DNA from: Erodium maritimum
Taxonomy: Eukaryota > Streptophyta > Magnoliopsida > Geraniales > Geraniaceae
Direction of reading: 5' to 3'
Length of the DNA stretch: 64,000 nt
NCBI GenBank assembly: GCA_963921825.1
Contig: OY997596.1
Location: forward strand, 39,423,932-39,487,931
This document shows positions 33,570 through 45,187 of this stretch, piece after piece (positions within the stretch are counted from its first letter, which is position 1; each line of letters begins with the position of its first letter). The notes beneath the pieces are model-generated. The model did not search any database and was not told the DNA's origin. It worked only from the letters and a program-made list of their open reading frames with translations. A program made the translations under genes and the position numbers.

Positions 33570-34760
33570 ACATTTGAAAAATGTTGCAGACCAAATGCTA
33601 GACGCATATAGAAAGATAATCAGATCATGCCAAGGTACCTGTAAAGATTTAAAAGCTTTGCGAAAGCGGGGAATGGCTCCTCTTACACGCCAGACGCGTG
33701 AGAGGCTACTTGGATCAAAGAATATTGATTTCATTAGGAAAATCATGAACATGATAAAATAAGCGTTAGTTACAGAAGAACTACTAGAAATGGTTCCAGA
33801 AGAACCACCTGGGGCGGTTCCAGAAGAATCAGTCGCCTAGAAAATGCCAGAAATCTCTAATACTCCTGAAGGGTTGCAAGAGAAAGAAATCAAGGAATAA
33901 AAAAATCAATATTTATTGATAAAGGCATTTCTATTACCATAATTGAAAAGTAGATGATTTTGACATTGAACCACGTGGTGTTGACTAATGTTATTTAAAG
34001 ACATGTTTGGCCAATACGAGAAAATGCCATTCCAGAAGAATTGACTTACTGGCATAATGTCCAATGTTCAAAATCATGATCAAAACATCAAAGGATGTTT
34101 TCCCAACTGGTTATAGATGAATGAGAAAAAAAGATGTTGAATATAAAGCACACCTTATAAAGGTATTTCTCTCAAATGACTTGAAGCCAACTTTTGATAA
34201 AGTTGTGTTGTGTGATCACCATGGTATATTTGATATACGTACCCACTGCTAATGGTGCTTTGAGTGCAAACATTTATAAAAGTCCCCGAAGGACTTGCAT
34301 TGCCTAAAGCATTGCAATTTGCTTGAAGCAAATCTCATGCATTGCTTGAAGCATTGTAATTTGCCTGAAGTAAATCCCATGAAAATTTAAATTGTCAGAA
34401 GCAATGCCATTACCCAAAGGATTTATGATTATCTGGAGAAATGACTCTCTAAAGGGTTTAATTTATATGAGTCAATGAGACATGGTATGAGAAACCATGT
34501 ACTCAGTAAGTAGTGTGGGTCGATAATATATGGACTCCTGAAGAGGTCCTTAAAACTGCAGTATGTCTAAAGAAAGACTTTCAAATGAAAGCTTTGATGA
34601 TGAAGTATTGTCTCGGCCTGAAGATCGAGCATACTTCAAATGGATCCATAAATATACATATGCTAAGAAACGCTTGAAGCATGTTCAACTTGATATTCAA
34701 ACGATCGATCGGTATATAGACCTAAAGAGGATCTCATTTCTCTCTAAGAAATGAAAAGAT
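33570..34760 (+). pseudogene. Copia pol remnant (reverse transcriptase part)
   Basis: FPTGYR and, after a stop, KDVEYKAHLI near 34100-34160 correspond to the GYKWVF...YKARLV start of copia RT. LKTAVCLKKDFQMKALMMKY followed by CLGLKIEHTSNGSINIHM at about 34549-34660 fits the MKDLG-KFCLGLQIEH block after the RT active site. KRGMAPLTRQ near 33670 resembles the linker before RT. The YVDD active site is lost. Identification rests on these short blocks only. Confidence 0.5.
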
Positions 34761-35144
34761 ATTTGGTCTCGAAGTACCATATCTAAATTTGAGACATCAT
34801 GATATACAAGGCCTGACAGAAAATTCGCAATAAATGTGCTAGCCAGCTTGAGCTCAAAAACTACTGACCAGTTTTGAGAAAGAAGCAGATCTGCAAAGCA
34901 TGTCCCAGGACGGTTATAGTTTGGGAAGACAATTTTCAGTGTTTTTCAGTTGCAAGCGATCAGTTTTCGTATGAAATTATGATATAATCATGAACTCCAG
35001 AAGAGTCGTGAGAGATTGACGTCAATCAGAATCACAAAGTGAAAATCCTACAGGTTTGATTCACTAAAATTTGGGCAACATCAGTTTGTTTTTCGGAAAG
35101 TCAGTGTACAAGATAATATGAGTCGACTTCGCAAGCAACCGAGA

Positions 35145-35610
35145 TTACTCAGTCGGTCTTCAGGGGGAGCGATAGTCAGGGGGAGTATGTTTCCGTGCGC
35201 TGCACTCTTTTTCCCTTATTCAGGTTTTGTCCCACGAGGTTTTCCTGAAAAGGTTTTTAATGAGGCAGTTGTTATGCACGTCCAACTCACCAGAAGTGAG
35301 TAAATGGAAGAAACACTCTACTTGGTATGTCTTTCCTGACATCCACTTGTTGAGAAGTTAATGTTCAAGATCAAGATCCGTCGACTCAACCGAACAACCA
35401 AAGTAACCAGCCTGAAGTCAGGGGGACACAAGTTTTGTGCACTGCACTCTTTTTCCCTTATCCAAGTTTTGTCCCACAGGATTTTCTTGGAAAGGTTTTT
35501 AACGAGGCAGCATCAAGCACAGCTTCAAGCACATCTTGTGTGTTTCACTCTTTTCCTTACAGGTTTTGTCCCACCGGGTTTTCCTGAGGAGGTTTTTAAT
35601 GAGACAACTT
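35145..35610 (+). repeat. Threefold module upstream of the copia 3' LTR
   Basis: TGCACTCTTTTTCCCTTAT, AGGTTTTGTCCCACGAGG and TTTTCCTGAAAAGGTTTTTAA occur three times at about 35203-35266, 35444-35505 and 35545-35602. Such modules are common just before the 3' LTR of plant copia elements. The first is preceded by CAGGGGGAG repeats resembling extra polypurine tracts. Confidence 0.7.
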
Positions 35611-35635
35611 CAACTTGAAGTACATTGTGGTGTCC

Positions 35636-35644
35636 AAGGGGGAG
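35636..35644 (+). promoter_or_regulatory. Polypurine tract of the copia element
   Basis: AAGGGGGAG directly precedes the TG of the 3' LTR. Confidence 0.75.
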
Positions 35645-35992
35645 TGTTTTGGAAATGACATATGTATGTCATGTGTGGCCACCACAATCAACATGGCACC
35701 ACTACTTGCATGTTGGGGATTATGTGGCATTTGCTCATGTGCTCTTGGTTCCTATAAATAGAGGTGTCAACCCCTTGTATTAGATGATCATCTAACACAC
35801 CACAACACATATCCAACACTCCTATCTTGTAGAAAAGTTCTCAAAAAATTAATGAAAATTCACTCTACTATCTAATTCTCAAGTGTTAAATCTTATCTTG
35901 CTTGGTGACCAACTCGTAGACACAAACCTTCTTATTATTCTTGAGCCATTGGTGTTTTGGTATTGGTTCCGATCAAACTCGATTTTACAACA
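35645..35992 (+). repeat. 3' LTR of the copia element
   Basis: Begins TGTTTTGGAAATGACATA, contains the TATA box TATAAATAGAGG at about 35753-35764 and is taken to end CA at 35992. The end is set from the possible duplication TGGTG, so the last bases are tentative. Confidence 0.65.
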
Positions 35993-37030
35993 TGGTGAGA
36001 GTAGAAAAATTACTTTCTGAAAACAGAACACAGAACGACTACATGAGAAAAAAAGAGTAAGTAGAATGATTGAGGGTGGAAGATGATCATTATAATATGG
36101 CCAATTCGAGGAAGAAGACCTAATCATGTAATGATTTCGATACTGCACCACAACCCAACATGAATTAAAGCCTAATATATAGGAAACGGTATATATGTTT
36201 TGGAACATATTAAAAGGCAATGCAATATCTAGATTGGATTAACAAAAAATTATGAACTACGATAAACTTGATTGGCTGTAATGAATAATGGTAATAAAAT
36301 TACAAATTCATGATATGATTTAATTAATACAACATAAATGGAATATATTTAATGAATCAAACATATATATGCAACAGCAATGAGTATGGGATAGGTTGGA
36401 CACATTCATATAGTCATTTTGTACTCAACCATTGCTTGAGATTGACAATTTCTTGGTGTCAACCAACAATGATGATGAGAAGTGACCACTTTCATGATTC
36501 TTAGTCCTTCATTTTTCTCGTTTTTTCTGTTGTAATTGATTTTGCATATTTTATAGTGAGTTTTGGGAGAAAATCTGGTAGTACAGTGAATACATGGCTT
36601 CAACAAAGCACACACTCCACAAACACATAATAAAACATGTCTTTGATTTTTAACCCTTTTGAACATAATGTAAATTTAGTGGAAATCGCTCTCACATCAT
36701 TAGATTGATTGATCATTCATGATAACGCCCAAAGAGCTTTCACCTTTCAAAAACATGACCTTTCTCTTTTTCGATGTTAACATTGGACATCACATCATAT
36801 AATATAAAACCCCTTAATAAAGTTTGATGTTTAGTTTCAATCTTTAGTTAACGAGGTGAAATCGGCTACAAACCACTCTTAGCCTAAAAACTAGAGAATC
36901 AATCCTAGTCACACACACCTAACATCTAACATTCACCATGATGTCACATCATCACCCCAATTTCACCAAAACTCACGCCACTTTCATCTTTTCTCACACA
37001 AGCAAAGGCATAATTGTAAAAGCATGGTGC
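35993..37030. other. AT-rich spacer, no gene seen
   Basis: About 1 kb of AT-rich sequence without a credible frame, repeat or RNA gene. Short minus-strand readings (for example 36406-36666) have no recognisable domain. Confidence 0.5.
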
Positions 37031-37367
37031 CATGTGGACAAGTGACCATTTTTTTTCTTCACCAATTCACTAATTTAATATTTCCCGATTTGTTTGAACT
37101 TCAATTAGCTTCAAACTTGCGCCAATATTTTTATTTTTTTCAAGGGCTTTAAATCAAGATCAATCATGAATATATTTTGAAGCACGAAAATAAAAAGGTA
37201 TATCGGAGTGATAAAAATAATGTTGAGTGTTGATAAATCTTCACTAATAAATGTTTTATATCGGAGGTATCAAACTAGTGCTAAATGTTGATAAAAAGCA
37301 TGTACTGAGGTGATAAAAACCATGTTCAATTTTGATAATAAGGGTGATAAACTAGAGTTTAGCGTTG

Positions 37368-37584
37368 TTAAAAAAACATGTGATGGGGTGATAAAAACAC
37401 ATGTAATTTAATGATAAACATAGTGTTTAGTGTTGATGAAACTAGTGTTCATAAAAAGCACGTGATGAGATGATAAAAATCATGATCAGTTTTGGAGAAT
37501 GGGGTGATAAAACCAGTGTAGAGTGTTGATAAAACCAGTGTAAAGTGTTGATAAAACCAGCGCAAAGTGTTGATAAAAATTAGC
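37368..37584 (+). repeat. Direct duplication, left copy (about 215 bp)
   Basis: AACATGTGATGGGGTGATAA through GTGTTGATAAAAATTA recurs at about 38115-38328 in the same orientation. Each copy contains shorter GTGTAAAGTGTTGATAAAAC repeats. Confidence 0.75.
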
Positions 37585-37593
37585 CAGATATAA

Positions 37594-38052
37594 GGGTAAA
37601 CTACAAATACCTACCCCAAACTTGTAGCGTTTAACTGATATCTACCCTAAAGTTTTTTTTAACTGATACCTACTTAGATGTTTAGTTATTTAACTGATAC
37701 CTACCATAAAGTTTTTTTTTAACCGATACCTACTCAGATGTTTAGCTAAAATGACGAAAATACCCTCAACTACATTTCAGTAGTTATTTAAAAAAATATA
37801 TTTAAAAAATCACTTTTGTTAGGTATATATGTGTACTTATTAAATCACTTCAGTTTTATTTAAAAAATCACTTCAGTTGTATTTTTAAAAAATTATTTAA
37901 AAAATCATTAAGGGCATTTTCGTCATTTTAGCTGTCTGCTTGGGCTATCAGTAAATAACTAAACATCTGAGTAGGTATCAGTTACAAAAAAAACTTTAGG
38001 GTAGGTATCAGTTAAACGCTACAAGTTTGGGGTAGGTATTTGTAGTTTACCC
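37594..38052. mobile_element. Mutator-like MITE (459 bp)
   Basis: Terminal inverted repeats of about 130 bp begin GGGTAAACTACAAATACC and are matched at the other end. The exact 9-bp duplication CAGATATAA flanks it (37585-37593 and 38053-38061). Nine-base duplications and long inverted repeats are the signature of Mutator-like elements. It carries no coding sequence. Confidence 0.85.
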
Positions 38053-38114
38053 CAGATATAATTTCTTTAAAAACCAACCTCGAAATAATAATAAAAAATC
38101 GTTCTTCAAAAAAA

Positions 38115-38328
38115 ACATGTGATGGGGGTGATAAAACACACGTAATTGAATGATAAACCTAGTGTTTAGTGTTGATAAAACTAGTGTTCATAAAAAGCAC
38201 GCGATGAGGTGATAAAATCATGATCAGTTTTGGAAAATGAGGTGATAAAACCAGTGTAAAGTGTTGATAAAACCAGTGTAAAAGTGTTGTTAAATCCAGA
38301 GAAAAGTGTTGATAAAAATTACCCATAT
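38115..38328 (+). repeat. Direct duplication, right copy
   Basis: Pair of 37368-37584. The MITE lies between the copies. Confidence 0.75.
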
Positions 38329-38530
38329 TTTTTTTTAAAGAAATCAACACCGAAATAAATTTCTTTTTCGTGCTTCAAAATATATTCATGACTGATCTTG
38401 ATTTAAAGCCCTTAAAAAACAAAACTAATGGCGCAAGTTTGAAGCCAGTCGGAGTTCAAACGAAGCGGGAAAAATTAAATTAGTGAATTGATTAAAAAAA
38501 ATATGATAGTTTTACTAAAAAAACCCTTAC

Positions 38531-38866
38531 CACTTACTAAAAAGTGCTGTTTTTTTGCAGTCAACAAGTCAACTACTCAATTGCATCTCATCCATCCATT
38601 CTTAAAATGGATGGCTTAGATTGGTTCTCTAGTTTGTAGGTTAAGACATGGTTTGTATTTGATTTCTCCTCTTTAGTTAACAGTTTCGAAATTTTTATAT
38701 TTCTTGAAGCGCTTTTGTTTATTTTTTACATAACGACGATTATTATAGGGTGACAAAATTTAGTAACTGAAATTGACGAGAGTTATAGGATAATATTTGG
38801 ATTAACTTTGATTAATTAAAAAAAATTGAGCGAAAGGTGCAATATTATATAAAGAATAAAATCGGA
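38531..38866. other. AT-rich spacer, no gene seen
   Basis: AT-rich sequence between the inverted-repeat element and the minus-strand ORF1 remnant. No frame or repeat is supportable. Confidence 0.5.
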
Positions 38867-40984
38867 CTATATTATTATGCGTCGAGGAACAAGCTCCCCG
38901 ACCACTGAGAGAAGGCCAAAATAGACGAACAATGGATATCTGAGCCTTTTAATATCATAACCGACACAACGGGATTTTGTGATGCCACAAGGGAAAATGA
39001 AAGAAGCGGAGAGGTAAGAAGTACCGGAGATCCAAAGGGACCTCGACGTAATAGTGATGGGGAAGGCAGCGCATCGTGCAGGGACCTCTCCCAGGTCCAG
39101 TCCCTGATGAAAGTCGCAAAACTCATTCGTCCTGGCAGGGCTGCTTCCCCGCCCTGGATTGATCCTCCCGAGAGATCCCATCCGCTGTACTCTACAGAGT
39201 ACCCGGGCTTGCCCCTACTGCAGTCTCCCCTGCATTGGAGCCCACGCTATCTACCCTTGGTACCCTTTTCGAACCCTGGGGTTGCACCATTGTCGGAGGT
39301 ACCGGGGGAAGAGCCACCCTTTGACTAGTCGAACCCAAATGCCTCAGTCCCAAAGGTGGGGAGATCGGAATGGTTGGAGGCGCCCTTGGTGGGCTAGGGA
39401 GGCTAAATCCTCAAGGTGGAGGTGCGCGAACCGGCTCCCCCTAATCCGTAGCATATGTCTTAGCTTTCTTCTCCCATTCGTACTCCAACAGGAACGAGCC
39501 AAACCGAGGAGGACCACGAACCTTCCATGGGAAATCCTTTAAGACATTCCCGAGCCGACCACAGTTATAGAAGAAGCTCGGGAGTTTAGAGTACGTGAGC
39601 TCCACCGTAATAGGTTCCGGGAACTCCGAGAAATGGAGCACCAACCCCTTGCGGAGGGGTCTCTCTAGTAGGTGCCAGAATCGGACCTTGACGGTCTCTC
39701 CCCAACACATGCCCCATTGATCACATGGGACATCCACAAACATCCCCAGGGCATCCCCAATGGAGATGCTCGTCTCCCTCGTCCAAACTAGAGGCGGCAG
39801 ACCTTGGACATGAACCCACAGCTGAATCCGGTCAAGGCTAGGCATGTCCCGAGCACACGGGTCCAAGTCCCCAAGCAGTAGCACTCGTCCGTCAAACACC
39901 AGGGTTCGTTGGCTTGAACCCACGATCGAGACTCAAAAGACCTGAAGTAGAAACCAAACAATCCTGGTCCTCGGTCTTTGACGACCAGGCCTTCTACCGC
40001 CTTTCCGCAAGCAGTGGTGATGACACGCAAGAGCGTATCCTTCCGTGAAGCTTTCTGGGACCAAAGCCGACCTAGCATGCCCTATTGCTGGCTGGCCAAT
40101 GCAGCCGACGCCGTTGGCCTAGACGTCGGGACCACCACCTCGATCTCCTCCTCCTCCTCCTCCTCATCCAAAGAATAGGAGGAGAGCCCATCCTGAATAC
40201 ACTCCAGGGAAGTCAGAAGGGCCGCCTCCTTAGAGAGCAGAAACTCCTCCGTGAGCAGGTGCTGAGACGATTCCTCGCCATTCCCTCCGGGATCGTGAGG
40301 GTCGTAGGGATGATTGGGATCCTGGCTAAGGTAGGAAGGCAGCGCCCTAACCCTAAGGCCGGCACTTCCATCCATGGTAATTCCGACATAGGGGATTTCC
40401 CTTTTGCCGATCTCTCTGCAACTGTAGGAACTCCGGAGACCGAGGCGTCGGTGTTGTTGTAGTAGGGATAACGACCTCCGCCCACGTAACCTTAGAGGGA
40501 GGCCGAACATGTTCCGAACGTGACGCACAAAGAACCTTAACGGGTCGTGGGAACACCAACAACTGGCGGAACCCTAGCCTCACCGCCACTAGCGACCAAG
40601 GCTAGAGCAAGGTCATGGCCAACGGGGGCAGATAGCAGACTAGGCGTGGTGGTGCTAGGGTTCAGCAGAGGTAGGGCAAGGATACGCCACCGACGGGCGA
40701 TGAGCAGGCCTCCCCCTTTTTGGTTTGATAGACGGAGAGCCCGAGCTCACAGAGAAGCCCCCCTCTGAAGTCGGAATCAGGGGCGTGGGAGGCGGATAAG
40801 AAGGAAGGGACTGCGTAGGCTTTGGTTTGCGCCAACGACGACCCTCATCCCCAGCAATCGAGACATGTTGCTGAGGGGGAGACAGAGGGAGGAGAGGTGC
40901 ACCAGAAGCAGCGACGGCAGCCATCGTGGGAGTAGTGGCGGCAGCGGTCACAACGACAGCAACGGGAGAAGACAGAAGCTCCAC
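38867..40984 (-). pseudogene. LINE ORF1-type protein with DUF4283 and zinc knuckle (broken)
   Basis: Minus-strand readings give a DUF4283-like domain: LGRLWSQKASRKDTLLRVIT, GLFGFYFRSFESR near 40070-39940. Then IQLWVHVQGLPPLVW at about 39834-39790 and a CCHC type-4 knuckle segment, FFYNCGRLGNVLKDFP, follow near 39570-39525, where the last Cys is Phe. DUF4283 with this knuckle is the hallmark of ORF1 in one class of plant L1 LINEs, thought to bind LINE RNA. An acidic run (DEEEEEEEIEVVV) lies at about 40170-40130. Frame changes near 40080 and 39900 break it. The tail (39440-38867) is unrecognised and no A-tract was found. Confidence 0.65.
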
Positions 40985-42080
40985 AGCAGTCGAGCTAGGG
41001 GTAGAATAATATAGGACTTTTAGATATTATTCAAAATAACTTAACAAGAAGGGTAACCAAGAGAAATTAATATCTAAAGAAGGTCACCATAAAAAGATAA
41101 GATCTAAAGAAAACAGATGCATCAAAAGAAGCAAAAAGTTTTAATATTGTCGGATCAACAAGAAGGTAAAAATGATATCTCTACTCATAGAGTTGGAACT
41201 CACTTGTCGAACTGCTTGAAAGGTGTTGTTAGGGTGATGTTGCGATAACATTCAACACTACCGGTACAATTACTGAGGACGGTGATCTAGGGTAGAGCGT
41301 GCCCTTTACCGAATAAGGGACATTGCATTATTGGACTAAGTAATCCCCCAGGGGTCCAACTAACGCCATTCTCCTACAGATGATAAATAAGGACCCTAAA
41401 AACACGGAGATACTAGATCCCGAGATGGTAGGGAGAAACCTGCCGGTTCTTGTTGATACCTCTGCAAACTAAAGACTAGTGAGAAGGTGGTACTTGTGAA
41501 CCCCTCACCGGTCCTGTTATTACTCATAGGGAGAGGAGAGGGCGCATAACACCACTTGTCTGTTTGATTGCCACTCCCTTGGAACCTAAAGACCCCTCTA
41601 AGTTGGAACCCAGATAAACCATGTACTAGGACCACGTTCCCCTTATGATCTCACGCTCAAACCAATCCTCTAGCATGCCGTCAAAAACCATCCAACGTTG
41701 ACCTACATCCATGCTAAACAACCACATGGAAATAGTGGCCAAAACCATAGCTTCTATTATTGGCCTACCAAGGCCCTGCCAATACCACAAATTAATTCGC
41801 CTCAAACCCAAAACTGCCCGAGCAATACGAACAGACATGTAAACCCTCTCGCCAATCGGGAACAAGGTCCTTATGGTACCCGTTCTTCCCTATCCTTTCT
41901 CCTACAAAACCAAGCAGAAGGGGACAACGGACACACCACTAGTATCTGAAACCCAAAGCGAGAAGCCTCAACTAGAAAAGTTTTTGACACTCACCTACAA
42001 GCACTTGACTAATAGATGCGGAATGATGCACTGAACGATTACTCTCGTCGCCATCATACCTAGTGCGGGAGCTTGATGGG
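40985..42080. other. Unidentified repetitive-looking region
   Basis: Two minus-strand readings (41865-41626 and 41635-41396) overlap and may be one decayed protein, since the sense of WMVFDGMLEDWFEREII is protein-like, but I cannot assign a family. AT-rich sequence lies at 41000-41160. No element ends are visible. Confidence 0.4.
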
Positions 42081-42119
42081 CTCCCTGTTGTATGTCTTAT
42101 TCAATTACACTTTCCCATA

Positions 42120-43366
42120 TTTTATCCGTTTTCGTCCTCATTTAGCATATATTTCACATCTTGATTTTTGTCTTTCTATTCTGTGAGTTCTTTCCTTTGC
42201 ATATAGTTTGAGGAGCCCGAGAAGAGGAAGCTGATCTAGAACCTTTGGAAGCCGAGCCAAGCTCACATCGAAGAAAGCAACAAAAAGAAAAATCTCGTAA
42301 AGATACATGACATGGAGATTCAACCTCCACGTCGTGTAGGAGTGAACACTGGAAACATCTTGAAAAATGACGCACTAGGGTTTGGACTACACTCTTACAC
42401 CTCAACATTACACGTCGTGAAGCCCATTTTCTATCATTCACTCTATTGAGAGTTCATCCCTACGTCGTGGGGACCTATATGTCATGGCGAATTCACCTCT
42501 ATGGCGTGAAGGCACCATCTACACGTTGTGTAAGGTGGTCAATTGAGCATATAAATAGAGACTTTAAGCTCAAGATTTTAGGAGCTTCACACATCCTTAA
42601 GGCCACTAGAGCGTTCTTCTATGTGAGGTTTAATCTGAGGTCGAGAGGAGACGCCCTAGCCTTGGAACAAGCAATCTTGGGCATTCAGAGGTCATTCGGA
42701 GCAAGAACGACCAACACAACGATCTAAAGCAAGAAGATTGGCGTGATTGACGGGACGACGGGGCCTATAAATAGTGCACTCTCTAACTCTAATCTCTCAT
42801 TTCTTCAGATTCTTGTACCATTTTGCTTTGTTTTATTGCGACAACGTTGATTCTATCATAAAACCTTGTTTTTCTCATGGTCTGTGATGTCTTGTTAGAT
42901 GGATTTATGTTGTTGTGATATTTTCATCTGTGTTGATGTGATCTACCGTGATGATTCAAGTCTTCTTTCTTTTACATTTATCCTTCCAAACTCAGCTAGG
43001 TCAAATTCATGGTTCGGGTTATTTTGGGGTTTGTTTGTCGTTCGGGTGGTTTAGTAGTTAATAGCTCGATTTCCCATTCGATAGCTTTGAGTAAGGAAAG
43101 GGGAGTGATCTTCAATCACAAGTGTGCATCTCCATTCGTTGTTCTATTAAGAATCAAGATATGAGCACTCAACCATTTACTTTCCTCCACTTCATTCAAT
43201 TTCTCAACACGCTGGTCTTACACGCTTCAGACTACTGAATTTATGAGAGCAAATGGAATGCACACAAAAAGTCTTTTACAGAAAAACGGTCGTCAAATAT
43301 GCAATAGTGATCAACCCTAGCTTGCGAGGTCTTCTGAATATATATAGTTCTTTCTTGCTTCAGAAC
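42120..43366 (+). other. Possible LTR-element fragment with ACGTCGTG-like motifs
   Basis: ACGTCGTG and variants (CATGGCG, ATGGCGTG, ACGTTGTG) occur about eight times at 42325-42530, followed by a TATAAATAG (42764) and a CT-rich stretch. Similar motif clusters occur in Athila-type LTRs, but I cannot confirm an LTR or a pol domain. The adjacent gypsy element begins at 43372. Confidence 0.3.
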
Positions 43367-43371
43367 GCGTG
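43367..43371. repeat. Target-site duplication GCGTG, left copy
   Basis: GCGTG recurs directly after the 3' LTR at 51052-51056. Confidence 0.75.
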
Positions 43372-45187
43372 TGTAATAACCACTCCCGGTCAACGCCAGT
43401 CAAACCTGCGAAAAACAGGAAAATTTAAAAATTTTAAGACTGACAGTTAAGTGAACCTAAAATGACCCCGAGTGTCATACCGGACTTAAGTTGACCCCGT
43501 TATTGACCAAAGTGAGTTCCGGGGGACTCAGGGCAACTTTCTGATCAATTCGGGAAATGTTGACTTTTCGCTGGAAAAGTCAACCGAGCGACGTTTTGGT
43601 CCATTCGAGGAACGTTTTGGATCCGAAAAGCTTAGTCGTCGTCGCAGCGGTCTTAGTTGAGCCGTTTCCTTGTAGCCCGTCAAGTTTCGTAATTTCTTGG
43701 GAAAAGTGCCCGTTCTGGGCCCGAAAAGTCCGTTTTTCGCGAATCTGATCGGAAAACATCAAGTAGATATTTTCCAAAAGGTGTGGGACCCACCTTGACA
43801 CTTGTCCTAATTGTGGTGGTGTTAGTTTTGGGGGGAAAATGTGTGATGCCTATGTGTGGCCGGCCATATGTGTTTAAAGGAGAAAAAAAAATAGAAAATG
43901 AGTTAGATAATTTAATTAGAAAGGAAGAGAGGGTTTAGAGAGAGAAGGAGAAGAAGAAGAAGAGAGAAGAGAGGGAAAGCTAGGGTTTGGAGTTTATCGA
44001 ACCTTTGGATCGTCTCAAGGCAAGGAGCAATCTCGTTCCCCTCGTTCTCCTCTTGAGTAAGCACCGAACCGATTCCCGTCGTTGTTGTTGTTGTGGGTGT
44101 TTGGCCGGTTTGGCTTGTTCGTGGTTTAGTCGGGTTTTGTGGTACGTGTTTGGTCATTTTAGTGATCGAGTGTCTGCGACGCACAAGCGTGCGGGTCGCT
44201 AGGAGAAGGGTAGGATGCGAGTGTCCTAGGATCGACGTGACGGGGTGATAAGGGCGAAGCTGTCGCCGTTACGGGACGGACCACGGGTCGACCTGGTACG
44301 AGACCAGGACGGGCTCGCTGGTCCGATCCGGCAGCCAGCACGAACCGGCTGGCGTGCCGGCCCGGCAGCCAGTACGGCACGGATGGCATGCCGGCCCGGC
44401 AGCCAGCTTGGCACGGATGTCATGCTAGCCCGGCAGCCAGCCCGACACGGATGGCATGCCGGCCCGGAACGCCATATGGTCTAGCCCACCTGCCGGACCG
44501 GTCCAGCCGGTTATCAAAAAAAAAGGAAAAGGGTTTGTTTCGTTGTGCGTTTAGGTTTGTGGTTGTGTGACTCGGTTCTTGTTCATGCGGTTGAGCGTTG
44601 GTTTTATGGGATTGTGTTCGCAATTGTGGGTTGTAGAGGCCGTAGGTCTGTTGTACGGTTGGGTTATTGTTGAGTTTTTCCCGCTTACGTATTACTATGA
44701 TTAAGGCATTAATAGCGTGAGCAGTAGTGTTTTACTGGTTTGAGGACGTGCCTTCCCGTGTCGAGGTTTATCTTACTCGAGCGAGTACTTGAGGTGGTGG
44801 TTTGGCCTGACTAGAGTGGTAAGTCCTTGGTGCGTTACTAGTATGCCATAATCGAACGGGTGTCCGTGGAGGTGAGCATAACGCTCGTCCCCTTTACTAC
44901 TTTTCCCGCAAGGGACAAGTAGTGAACACTGGTTTGGTTGCGGAAAGTTATAAGTAAGTGCATAAAGGACCGGATGAGGGCTTGGTGTACGTTTGTGTGG
45001 TTAAAATTGAGGTTTCGCTTGCGTGTCGTTATAATTAAAGTATGATTAGCGTGAACGGTGTGACGTTTAGTAACAAGTGCGTTGGGGTAGACGTAGATCG
45101 TGTGAACGTTATTGTGTTCGAGCTTGGGTCTTCATTTGAGTTCGCAAATTGAACGTTTGCGTGTATCCGTGCAGAGGACACTGAGAC
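43372..45187 (+). repeat. 5' LTR and leader, mosaic
   Basis: 43372 to about 44060 matches the start of the 3' LTR with roughly 2-3 percent difference by eye. After CCGATTCCCGT the two part company. The rest (GC-rich CCGGCAGCCAG array at 44326-44470; TAGTATGCCATAATCGA and GTGAGCATAACGCTCG near 44848-44890) resembles another LTR subfamily, such as the one starting at 61449. No primer-binding site was found, so the LTR-leader border is not defined. Confidence 0.6.
44326..44470 (+). repeat. GC-rich array of about 40-bp units
   Basis: CCGGCAGCCAG and ACGGATGGCATGCCGGCC recur four times. It holds the place of the GC-rich block of other gypsy LTRs in the window. Confidence 0.7.

Larger units (their letters stand above)
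27322..35992 (+). mobile_element. Ty1/copia retrotransposon, decayed and interrupted
   Basis: A 5' LTR portion (27322-27519) and a 348-bp 3' LTR (35645-35992) match over about 200 bp, from TGTTGTGGAAATAACATG and TGTTTTGGAAATGACATA to AGAAAAGTTCTCAA. The 3' LTR is preceded by AAGGGGGAG. Pol-like remnants near 33.6-34.8 kb and three copies of a CTCTTTTTCCCTTA...GGTTTTTAATGAGGCA module upstream of the 3' LTR are typical of copia elements. Flanks GGGTG (27317-27321) and TGGTG (35993-35997) may be a mutated target duplication. A gypsy solo LTR splits the 5' part. No intact ORF remains. Confidence 0.7.
37040..38530. mobile_element. Terminal-inverted-repeat element with internal repeats
   Basis: The left arm (about 37050-37195) is the reverse complement, with scattered changes, of the right arm (about 38345-38515). 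Both contain GGGCTTTAAATCAAGATCA, GAATATATTTTGAAGCACGA and TTCACTAATTTAAT. The inside carries GGTGATAAAA repeats and a 459-bp MITE. No transposase reading is present. Ends and target duplication were not fixed by eye. A diverged relative is at 26515-27215. Confidence 0.65.

Noticed and set aside
41396..41865. Conserved hypothetical gene on the minus strand
   Set aside because: Two short overlapping frames without a recognisable domain, start context or splice structure; recorded as unidentified.
42120..43366. Firm Athila-type LTR call
   Set aside because: Only a motif cluster and a TATA box support it; no paired LTR, primer-binding site or coding domain was found.
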